Of a stretch of 64,000 nt of DNA, positions 44,286-55,722 are shown in pieces (position 1 is the stretch's first letter; the number at the start of each line of letters is the position of its first letter). The translations under genes were made by a program, and so were the position numbers. The stretch is from positions 90,696-154,695 of the forward strand of contig VXBM01000766.1 of NCBI GenBank assembly GCA_013400155.1, written 5' to 3'. The notes under the pieces are model-generated. The model had not been told where the DNA came from. It searched no databases and was given only the letters and a program-made list of their open reading frames with translations. The DNA is from Helopsaltes ochotensis (taxonomy: Eukaryota > Chordata > Aves > Passeriformes > Locustellidae).

Positions 44286-47200
44286 CAGCTGGCTTGAAAC
44301 ATGTTAACCTCTAGTTAGTGTATGCATGGCTTATAATTCAGTCAAGAATTTCAACTCTTTTAGTAAGAAGGGAAATTTCTTTCCTTTTATTGCAAATTCT
44401 GGATATATTTCTGATATGTGCACATGTATTTATATAATGATATGTTCTTCCTGTCTCATAACATCTGAAAGCATCTGAGGCACTAATACATTTTACAGTA
44501 ATAAATGTAATCCAAGTCATGCATTATTTCTCTTGTAGTTCTAGGTCATCTTGCTAGGTGAAACTTAACAATGCAAGTTCAATTTTATCAGCTTATTTAT
44601 ATTCATTTTTATTCCTGTAATATAGCAAGCTATCAACTGTTTCTCAGATGGGAGAACTGTGTTCTCTTGAATTAGTTAGAAAATACACAAAAAGAAATAC
44701 ATTAAGTTAACTCAAACACTACAATACAAGTTTAATAATGAAAAACATCCAAAACAGTAATATTTGGTATGACATCATTTACATGACTTTTGTTGCTAAG
44801 GGTCTTCTAGGGCTATATAACCACTATGTAGAAAATTTGTAATACAAGTTCTATTATACAATTAATCACATTTTTGAAAACCTGAAAGACATTTCATTAA
44901 AGATTTTTATCCTGTAATACATGAAAGAGTAGGTTATCTACAGTTTTAGGCGTTTTATGCAAATATGTGTAGCTTTGCATGTGTACATGTGCATTTCTGT
45001 CTTGATATAAATAAATAGAACAGGTTATTTTTGCAAGTTGTTTAAACATTCATAATTAACATTACACTGGCTTTAGATAAACTGCTCCATCACAGCCAGC
45101 ACTCTCACTTGCCTTATGGTGCCCTAGGGAATGATTTTATTTACCTAATTATTCATTTGTTTGAAGGAAGCAGGGAGAGAAGGAACACTCATTTACTCTC
45201 TTTACCTTTTTTTTTCCTACGCACTGGAAGGACAGAAAGATGCAACCAAGCTGTGTTGTCACAAAGCTAACAAATGGGACTCCATGTTTTTCCAGCTTTC
45301 TATCTTCTGTTCTGTAATTGATTGCAGTCCTTCTTTAGCGTACCAAATTTGAATGGTACCTCTGCACTATGCTGGAAGATAGAATGAAGGACTGCAGCCA
45401 TCCAGAGCTAAGTTAGCTATGAGGATGTCAGATGTGAGAACAGAGTACGTATGAAAAAGCTGAAGAGAATGTTCTAAGATGTGTGAGAAGTTGAATAGCC
45501 CTTGACCACTCCTGTTTCATGTCTGTGACAGAGACCAGACACAAGTCTGATCCAAAAGTATTAGCAAAATAAATGCTAAGACCACTATGAGGGATCATTA
45601 ATTTTATTTTATACTAAAATCTATTGGAAATGTTATAATATTACAATGTAATATTTTCTCTAGGTGCAAAATTTCTAAAAATTGCCAGGGGAATGATTTT
45701 TTTAATTAATGTCTTATCTCTAAGAACCACTGTATATAAGTTGATCAACCCTTGGAATGTTTCCAAAAAGCAGTTTTGGAAATGATTTCTCAGGTTTATG
45801 TTTTTGGAATGCAAGTTCAGTGTCTTTAATGAAATTTGGTCCTTCCTACTTTCTGAGGATAGCCTTGGGAAGGAGATAATCTCTCAAAACAAAGTTTGTG
45901 TATGTGATCTTGTGGCAGAAATTTTATCTCTGTCTTGAATGTACCTGTGTAATCCATCCATTCCTGTAATTTAAACAAGATCAACAGCCTCTCCACATTT
46001 AGATTTCTCAAAGTATCTTCCAGCTGCTGTGCTCCAAATATGGAACGTATACACTCTCATGACAGAATTAACAGGTAGGCATAGTAGAATAAAATATCTT
46101 TTGTGACAGAAATATATCTCTCATTCATTAACTCATCTGCTAGGAAAATCTAGAGTCAGTAGAAGTCCATCTATTCTTTGTTCACATGCAATGGTTCTTT
46201 GAAGACTGTGACCTCAGCCAATGTTAATCTGTTTCTAGAATTACTGTTTAGCACAGATGAAATAGCTTGGAATCACAGAAAAATTTCCATGATGTGGCAG
46301 GATGCATTCCATTAGAAGACACCTAATGTCATTTTCATTCAACACTTTCCTATTGGAATCAGTATATTTTTGCAGATGAAATAAGGATAGTATATCTAAA
46401 ACCATTGTACATAGGACAATTAATTGTAAAGCTGAAACAAAAAAAAAAGTCTCCACATTTTAAAAAACAAATTATTCATTTTATATATATATATATTCAT
46501 ATTTGTATTATTTTTGTTGGCATATGATGTCAATTAAAAGTTTTGAAGAAAACAATGTTCCCAATTCTAGATAATTGTTGCATTACCTTGCTAGTAAGGT
46601 AATGCCTCTTTCTTACCTTGAGGTGAATCACTGTGAGCTCCTAGTTATGCATTGTGTGACAGGAAAGATAAAAACTTGAAACAAATTCGAATAATAGCAT
46701 TTCTGACAAGATGGCCACTTATTTGCTAACAAAGTAATTAATTGTTTTTTCCCCTTGACATGATGAAAATTCTAAGTGCACATATGTACAAGCACACATC
46801 ATGCTATGCCACTGGTTATGGTTGCAGCCTGCATACTTAAATGTTAAGAATATTTCTGTTGTCGCACTTAGATTCTACTACTAGAATTTTCAAAATATCA
46901 AGTATTCATTGCAAAAACTCTCACTTTAACTGAGACTTGTTAAGCATTGTGTCAGTTAGGAATGAACTCAAATCTCTCTTCTTAGACTCTCAGTGAATAC
47001 TCATTTTCAACTGAGCACTATAAACTCTTCTGGGTAACGAAATTATTTATTTAGATAACATGAAAGAATAAATGGAATGCAGAAAGTAAATAAAATGGAG
47101 CAGGAGAATCAACCCTAGTGCTGGCTAATATCTCTCTTTAGTACTGAAGAGACACAAGATGCATATTATTGAACCACTGAGGCATCTGCTACAATAAGGA

Positions 47201-48349
47201 AGTGGTTCAATTATATGCAGGTATATGAAAAACAAATAAGTGAAAATCTCTTGGCATCATAGACATCTTCAGGAAAGCAGACAACTCAACTATTTTTACT
47301 TTTTTTTCTCTCTTTGTTAATACCACTAAAGCCATTTGCAAGGGTTCAGTGTTTTAGGGACTTTACATAGAGATAAATCATAACATCAGAGCATGGTGAT
47401 AAAGAAAAAAATACAGGAGATTTTAAGAAATAAATCATGAACCACTCACCCTTAATTCCCAAAACAGCCTTCTTAATGTTGCTATGGTTGACATCCATTT
47501 ACTATGCCAACTCTCAGGATTCAGTGCATTTTATATAAATAATAGATAATAATGAATACAAATTATTGTGACATCTTAATGTGTGGAAAATTAATATTTT
47601 AGAAGTAGGAATGTGCAATGTAGCAATGGTGAGAAGCTTTTTCAAATGTAAAATTGAATAATGAGAAAAATTATTCTTTCACCCCCTGCAATACGTATAT
47701 CATAATGAAAGTATTAAATACTCTTTCTTCTAAATATTAGGTTAACAAGAACTACGAAGGCTTTCATGGTGTGTAGGATTTTTCTCTTTGTGAGTAAGAT
47801 TCATCCCTACTCCCTAGCCACTAGTCAACTTTTGTTTCAGTTTCTTCTGTCTACTGGAATGTCTCTAAAACTGTTAAGCATGAATTTTACTCTAGAGAGC
47901 TTGAGATCATATCTTGATGATTAAAATATTCATCTGGAATATAGAAAGCCAAATTCATACCAACAATTCTCCTAAGGTCTGGTAAGTCTGACTGAAAAAA
48001 GGACTCATCATTAATTGACATTGCTAGTATTTTTTTCTTTTTTCCTCATTGCAAATTCTGCTTGTATCAGATAAAGCTATTGCATTTTTTTCCCCTGCAC
48101 TTTATAATATTCTGAAACTCTTATTGCCTTAATGCTTCATGTATTTTAAATCTAACTACATTACAAGTAGATGTGGTAAAAACCTCCTTAGGGAGTTCAC
48201 TAAGATGTGGTCCTCCAAATTTAAGTCAGACAATCTGCCCAAAGGACTATGGAGACATGTTTTTGTGGTTTATCTTGACAGATTATCTCTTTCCACATTG
48301 TCAAGAGACACTTACAGCATTTAAAGGATCATGTCTAAAAAAAAGGCTG
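44286..48349. other. AT-rich stretch, no gene recognised
   Basis: About 4 kb without recognised exon or dispersed repeat. Contains a TA run at about 46485-46496 and a hairpin at 46580-46605. Confidence 0.5.
46580..46605. repeat. Inverted repeat, 10-bp arms
   Basis: GCATTACCTT at 46580-46589 and AAGGTAATGC at 46596-46605 with a 6-nt loop. Confidence 0.9.
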
Positions 48350-48790
48350 TTGTAGTGCCTTTAGGGAGCTTACGATTTACACATGTGTGAAGAGGTCTTT
48401 CCATCTACCTCATTCCGCCTTGGTGTCCAGGTGCCTCATCCCAAGAGTCATACTCACACCCCTGGCTCCCAGGCCATGTCACCTTTTTGCTGAATTGCCT
48501 GCCTGATATTTCTGCTAGTAATGACAGCCTTGATTCTGCACCCACACTCCCTCCAGCTGCTGGCACCTTGGACGCACAACAGGCTGGTCCCTCTCCAGGC
48601 CCCAGTTATGCTCAAGGGCATAGGAGAGAGACTTGTCTCAGGAAATGGGTTAGAAAGGGTGTTTAACTAGAAAACAGAACAGACTGCACTAGCCAGGGCA
48701 GGGCACAGTCAGACAAGCATTCTGGCCAGCACACTGTTTACAGATGGCCAGACCTATTTCTATCCCCTTGTGCCTTTATTATCCCACATT
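48350..48790 (-). other. GC-richer block, possibly retroelement-derived
   Basis: About 440 bp of clearly higher GC content within AT-rich sequence. On the minus strand an AATAAAGG lies at about 48773-48780, near the start of the block in that orientation. The text has no recognised open frame. It resembles LTR or leader sequence in style but I cannot name a family, and no terminal repeats or target-site duplication were found. Orientation is a guess. Confidence 0.3.
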
Positions 48791-49194
48791 TGTTCCTTGT
48801 CATGGTTTCTTTATGCCATGGTGAAATAAATGATGTAATTAGTCAACTTGTAGAATATTTATGACACCTTCATGTACAATAATTGTACATAATATCTAAA
48901 ACATATTATTTCTTTCAGCTAAAAATCTAAAAGGTTTTCATAAAATAAAACCAGGAAAATGAATAGAACATACTGGTCTTGACTTGCCAGTCTCAGCCTC
49001 AGTATTTTAGCAAAAACATTAAGAATACATTTGCATGGAATATTGTTTAGAGATGATGGCTGGAGAAAGAGATTAAGATTTGGTCATTACAAGCATTTTC
49101 ACTGAAGATTGAAAGAGAAATCAGACTGTAGCAGTAAATTTCTAGGGTAGGAACTCCATTAATCTGTTCTGGTCAGCAATGCATGTAAACTAGG
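48791..49194. other. AT-rich stretch, nothing recognised
   Basis: No recognised feature. Confidence 0.5.
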
Positions 49195-49375
49195 AGGACC
49201 CAAGAAACTCCTGATCAGTCAGCCTCACCTCCACTCCTGGAAAGGTGATGGAACAGGTAATTTTGGAGGTTATCACAAGGCATGTAGTAGAAAATAAGGT
49301 CATCATGTATAGTCAACATGGATTCCTCAAGGGGAGGTCACATTTGACCAATCTGATATAATTAAAACTTTTTCT
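49195..49375 (+). pseudogene. CR1 ORF2 reverse transcriptase fragment
   Basis: The plus strand matches the early part of the CR1 reverse transcriptase. CAGTCAGCCTCACCTCCACT precedes a codable stretch containing VMEQVI and, at 49311-49325, SQHGF, a conserved LINE reverse-transcriptase box. The consensus continues from there into the catalytic region, but the copy stops near 49375 after CATTTGACCAATCTGATATA. It is truncated on both sides. Confidence 0.8.
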
Positions 49376-52300
49376 ACTAAAAATAGTGTATTTCAAATGT
49401 TCCTTGGTAATTTCCATGGAGCAATTACATTTTAAAGACTTGATATATTTCTTGGGTAAGGGGTGAACCTTTAATTATTTTATACATTTATCCATGATGA
49501 AAATTCATAGTATATTTACAATGCAAAGCTATGTTCTTGCAAAAATAAATCAAACCCATTGACAATTCTTTAAAAAGCAGCAACAATGGATATTGTGTAT
49601 TTAAATGTACAAAGATTCATTGTGGTTTGGACAAAGGTAAAAAAATATTACTCAAATATATTGAAAGGAAGAAAGAAAAATATGTTGGGAAAATATGCAG
49701 GGATTCTAAGGAACATTTTCTCCTGACTTTTAGGGGCAAGTTTTAAAAAAACAAGACTGCAAAATTAATGGCAATTCATTCCTAGATGTTGAAGCTAATT
49801 GAGCAGAGGAACAAATAGCTTTGCCTAAGTACAGGGGAGTTGGGTGATCAGAGCTCTTGGAGAGAGATGGAGAGACTTGCATATTGTCATGTGCAGACAA
49901 GCCTGAAACTGGAGTCCTTTATTTTTCCTACCAGTAAGAGATTTTGCATTTCATTGGTGTTGCACACCTTCTGATTCTTGTTGTCAATCTCCTGACAAAT
50001 TCCAGGTTGTCATAACACTCTGTATGATATAAGCCCCAATACTATGAATGAGATTACAAATTTCAAAATGTACAGCTATAAAACCACTAGTGGACTTTGA
50101 AAACCATCTTCCCTTGCTTATGCTGTTTAAATATCCAATGTATATTGGGCAAATCAGACAAGAGAGTAGGCTTTTTCTCTTTCTTGTTTTTTTAAAAACC
50201 AGTACAATGACAGATTTATAATCCTCAGGGGAAATTGATGCATTAAATAAAACAATAATAAACACTTCTAATTTATCCATTTTTTGTCATTTTATGTGTA
50301 CATATATTGAAGCCTATTGAACATACATACATATATAAATGATAACGCCATTGATCTACTCTCGTTTGTTTTTTTGTTCTCTTTTAATTTTTTTCCCTGT
50401 GAAATATAAATCAAAGAAAATTGCAGAATACCAGGTGCAAGTTTCTCTGAAAAGTCTCTTGCCAAGTCATCCTGAAATTTTGTCTCTCAGATAAAGGTCA
50501 AGGACAGAACGAAGCAGTACGTATGCAGTATGAAAGCAATCAACCCTTACATTCATTTAAAAGCAGGACACCTTTAAAAAACCATTAATAGTAGCAGTTT
50601 GTCACAAAATCAATGGGTCTGATTCTCTTTTCACTAGCACAAATATAAATTGGGAGTAAATCCAAGTTTATAAATGAAGTTTTATTTGCATAAGTGTCCA
50701 CGTATGATGAGCCTAGAGGAAAAAATTATCAAATCGTTTCTGTTTGCATAACTCCAGTATCAATCCCTTATGAAAATAAGTGCAGGTATATGCTTATGTA
50801 AGTTTAAATTCTACATTTTTTTATCTATATCCTAAAATAAATCCATTTCTGAAAGCATTAATTTCACTCATTATAGCATTTTAAAAAATACTTAAAGTTT
50901 TATGAAGTTTAAGTTTTTCTATAGGAATCCGTATGTCTAAAATATAAAGGTATATTTTGTCAGGGTTTGGGTGTATTCTAGCTCTACACTTTTTTAAAAA
51001 CATGATTATAAAAATGTACCAAATTTACAATCAGTTGTTGAATATAAACAAAAGTCTCACTGAAGAAAAGTGATTTTGCCTCTTAAAACATTGTCCTTTA
51101 ACCTGATGCTTCTTGTGTGTGATAGATTTTTTCCCATTCCAAGATCAGGCGTGTGTAAATAAAGTTGTAAGGGCCATGCCCTCAGACCATGACAAGAACT
51201 GATAGTTTACTGATGCACATCTCATGTATTTCTTTAGACCAGAGACATATTGTGATCGGTGCCATGCTCAAACATCCAAAAACAATTCTCCAGAACTAAA
51301 TCGTTCTTAGTAGATGCCTCCAGGTCTGCAGTCTCAGGGATGTTAACTTTATTGAAATTACTGTTGTAAAAAACTCAAAATTTGACAAAACAGTCTTACT
51401 GACTTTCCTAAGATTTGTACAGCTCACTGAGTAGGTGTTGGTTTTGGCTTACAGTGAAATTTCTCATGTAAAACTCAGCCTGAAAAACAAAGCTGTTCAT
51501 AATAAATATCTTTTCTTTTAAGCACAGAAACCAGCAGACCAATGACAATACTGAGAGAGAAATTGAAAAAAACCCAAACAAACAAAAAACAACTTAAAAT
51601 TTCCTGGTAGACCTGACCAAAATTGTTTATATGTATCTTTGTGGTCAAATTGGCTGTTACAAGGAAACAAACGCACAAACAAATAACTTAGTAAATTAAG
51701 AATAATAATAGCAAATTACCCATCTTTCAAAAATTATTTTGCTTATTGTTTGATAAACTAAATACAAGATCGACCTACAGGCCACTGTCTTTTCCAGAAG
51801 AAACTGCCACTCAGAGATGCGGGAAGAGCTTCGCACCAACTAACTTCAGCAGACGAGTGCAGCCAGGGAATGAGCACAGACATACTGTATCACCATCTGG
51901 AGCTGACAATGTCTCTGCTGACTGTAGAGGGGGCTGAAAGAGATGAAGATTTTAAATTATACATCTCCCATGGAAGCCAAAATAAGTGTTATGCTCAGTT
52001 GTATCATTAGCTGTCATACTACTTCATCATGTTTGGGCAAGACACACACATTATACTAGAACATATATGATGACATTCCATACAAAAACAGTTATGGCTG
52101 GGCCAGAGTGCTAAATGCAACACGAATGACAGTGTTACAAAGATGATTATATTTCGTAGTACAATTCTGTAACACATTAATCTTTTATATGCTCAGGTTT
52201 TACAGAAATGACAGAAATTTAATGTGAAGCAATTGTTCTTTTTAAGTCAACTTGACATATAAAACAGCTGTGAGTACAATTTTTACCTTTTCACTTTAAT

Positions 52301-54429
52301 CCAAAACTAAGCATTTTGAAGTATCAGGTGATTGTGGGTTTGTTTAATTTTGGTTAGGTTTTCTTTATTCTTTTTTCCTGTGGGAGTGGTAATGTGAGAC
52401 ATCAGAATCAGTAATTCAAGACTTTATATTCTCGTAAATAATATTTACTTTAATTAAATTTTAACTATATATGTGTTTGTATGGCCTGTGTGGTCAGCCT
52501 AAATATGTGGTAAAACACTAGAGAGTAATTGAATATACATTTCTTTACTTCAAAAAAATGTTTATCTTTAGATTATGTATTGCAAAAGTAGAGTTTCTCG
52601 TAGATACTCTATTTTCTCTCCGGAAACTCTAGCAAAGTCATGAAAGCTTATAAATATTCTTTGTCCTGTTGAAGTCAGCATTAAAGTTAAGTATATCTGA
52701 GTTTCTCTGCAGGAATGATGCTTTGGGAATTATCTTGAAATATCCTTTGTACTAGTGGTCCATTGCATTGACCTGAAGTGCCACTGACCTGACTGAGACT
52801 CAGGGAGATGCAGAGTTTCAGCTGCACTGAACTCATTACAGAGCTGTAGGGTAGGAACTCCCGTTGCTTTCCAAAAGCTCACATTGCCTTCAGTGGGGCC
52901 AGAACATTTTTCCCAAAATACAGGCTATTCAAGTGAAAACAAAGAAGAAAGTAAAGACTCTAAAACTTCATCTAAAAATATGCTTCACCAACAAAAATAT
53001 TCTTAAACAATTCTATATTTTAAAAAATCTGCATTGAAACTCATAACATTTGTATTCTAGTTTTATTAAGTATGGTATATCAGCATATTTTTTAAATGGA
53101 GAAAAATATCATACATTCACTATTGCCAGGGTTTTTGTCATTTTACTTAATTTGCAAAGCAAGTATGGTTATAGATTACTTCTTGATTTTCTTTTGTGCT
53201 TCCACTGCTTTTTAAAAGCTGAATTCCAAGTACCTTGCCTGCGCATAGAAGGCATTTTTAATATTAATGTAATTCAATGATAATTTATTTTAAAGGTTAA
53301 ATGTTACTGCTCACTGAGTTCTTGGTAGGCTTCATGGGGTGGAACAAAACCCCACAGCATAAATTTAAAGAAAGATGAACTCTTAACTGTAGACCATTTT
53401 TCAATTTAATACCATTGCATTTAAGAAAACAGCAACAATAATTTTAAGGTGAGAGATATGATCCAACTAAAATTAGAACAATATTGTTCTTGTTCACTTG
53501 GTTTTCCGTAGTAGAAATTAAATTACTACTTGATATTAACTTTTGAGAATTTTCTTGTATAAAATAATATATTAGGTATCTTAGTAAGAATTTATTATTT
53601 ATTTACTTATTTATTATTTCAAACATAGTTTATCTGACCCTGTTCATGCAAAAAGGTTTTAGATCCTCTTAGCTGCAAATAGATAGCTTGTGTTTATCTT
53701 GCCACTCTAATTATTTTTATTTTCTTTTCTCAGTGAGCAGGAATTTTGGAACATATTACCATAGTGGTAATATATAAGTGAGATCCCACTACTAAAGTGG
53801 TGTTAATCACTGTCATACTGTCCAATGAATTGTAACATTCAGATATTAAAATTTACAGTTTTAAATTCACTGGAAGGTAATGTACACACACACACAAAAA
53901 AGCCATCCTTGGTCAGAAGAAATGTGTGTAGTGAGAGCTCTTAGCTGCAGGTGTTGTATGTTCCCATCAAAACTTCTGCTCTGTAAAGATGTTTACTTCT
54001 TGGTCTTTGCAGAATTTAATTTGGCTCCTATGACTTCTGAGTAGGATGTCTATTTTCAGTTACCTTTCAGATGTTTCACTCTTTTTCACAAGATTATATG
54101 GATAAATAATAAAAAAATATATAGAAAAATTAAGAGAAATGGCTCACAATTATGAAAGGCTCAGAGCTTCCTCTTGGTGCTGATTAACAAGAGAGTACCA
54201 AATCCTAAGATGACAAAGTACAGACTGGGACTGTTGCCAAGTCATTTTATAGTCATTTTATTGCCAGACAAAAGTATGTGTCCATTTTTTAAAATGGAAT
54301 AACATCTGATATACAATTGCAGACATTCTCACTGATTTTGCTTAGCACTCGTCTAGTCTTATATGGTCAGTTTTGGCCAAAAGATTAAACTCTATCTGCC
54401 AAAATAGGAAATTTTCATTCACTTCCAGG
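49376..54429. other. AT-rich stretch, no gene confirmed
   Basis: About 5 kb without recognised dispersed repeats. Includes the weak candidate open frame at 51762-52010 (see findings) and a small inverted repeat at 53753-53773. A 98-codon minus-strand frame at 49984-50280 has no support. Confidence 0.45.
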
Positions 54430-55722
54430 ATAACAGAGTTGCTACTCTGAACTTCAGTAAAGCAAGTCTTAAGCTGTTGTGATTTAGGAAGTTATTTATC
54501 CCAGTACTGTCCCAGGAGTATGTTTTTGAGGTCTCAGGAGTACACAAATGCTGGTTAGTCTTTAAGAACCCCTTTTAGAAGCACAGGAGCAGTCAATTCT
54601 GTTGTGCCATAAGTCAAACAAGCAGAGCTTAAGACCAGCTTGGCAGGCAGGAAAGTCCTCTTGAAGTTCAAGGAAAAGAAGAAACTGTATGATCTCAGGC
54701 AGCAAGGGAAGAAAGGCAAGGCTTCACAGGCAGAGTACAGAGTTGTGATTCATTTATGCAGGGAGAAGACATGAAAGGCAAGTCTCAGGGTTGAGACTGA
54801 CCAGTGTTGTGCCAGATAACAAGGGTTTTGTTAAGTATGTTATTAGCAATATGTGATCTAAAAAAATTGGACCTATACTTGATATTTTTCTATTATAAGG
54901 TCGCACACTGACGTAGCAATGCACATAGTTTTTCTGGATTTTAGTAAAGCTTTTTAATGCTGTCCCTGTAAACATCCTTCTAGTCAGTTATCCAACAACA
55001 GGATGAGCTGGTACACCGTGCACTCAGTGAAGAACTAACTGAACAGCAGGGCTTAGATATTGAAGGCACCGTTAATAAGTTTCCTGATAATACTGCTCTG
55101 GGAAGTGCTATTTTCCCTCTTGAGGGACAAGAGGACTTGAGAAAGGTGTAGATAGTTTGGAGCATTGGGCTATGATTAATGGAAATGAATTCCATGGTAT
55201 TTGACAGGATGGTGGATTCTGAACTTAGGAGGAAGTAACACTGGACAAAAGGATAAACTGGGACATTGACTGGGGAGCAGCCCTGAAGAGATGGATCTGA
55301 CAGTGCTGGATCCAGGGTAGCAGGCTCCATAGAAGTTGGCAGTGTGCCCAGGCAGCCCAGAGGGCAAACTGCATCCTGGAGTGTATAGAACACAAGCATG
55401 ACCAGCTGGTCAAAAGGGATGATTAAACTGCTGTATCCAGCGTTGGTGCTGCCTCAATTTGAAATGAACAGGCTCTCCCTTGAAGTGGTCAGTCAAACTC
55501 CCAAAGTAGTTAGTGATTAAGAGGCATTTGGACAATACTCTTGATATTATGCCTTAACTGTTTTTATATCAATCAGGCAGTTGGATTAGATCTTCCAACT
55601 GAAATGCCCTTCCAACTAGAAGGGTCTTTTCTATTCTATTCTATTCTATTCTATTCTATTCTATTCTATTCTATTCTATTCTATTCTATTCTATTCTATT
55701 CTATTCTATTCTATTCTATTCT
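54430..55722 (+). pseudogene. CR1 LINE, longest copy, ORF2 to 3' tail
   Basis: A plus-strand CR1 of about 1.3 kb, the longest in the window. At about 54430-54800 it matches the end of the endonuclease domain and the linker (AAGCACAGGAGCAGTCAATT, then the lysine- and arginine-rich segment). At about 54860-55420 it matches the reverse transcriptase, including FSKAF-type text near 54940. The catalytic box, normally Phe-Ala-Asp-Asp in CR1, reads Phe-Pro-Asp-Asn near 55080-55091, so the enzyme is dead. Internal deletions join these parts and remove the end of ORF2. The 3' UTR follows (CAGTTGGATTAGATCTTCCA) and ends in an expanded ATTCT array. Short antisense open frames here are by-products. Confidence 0.87.
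55629..55722. repeat. (ATTCT)n microsatellite, 18 uninterrupted units
   Basis: Eighteen perfect CTATT units at 55631-55720, directly continuous with the CR1 3' terminus, whose native terminal repeat is the same pentamer. Confidence 0.97.
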
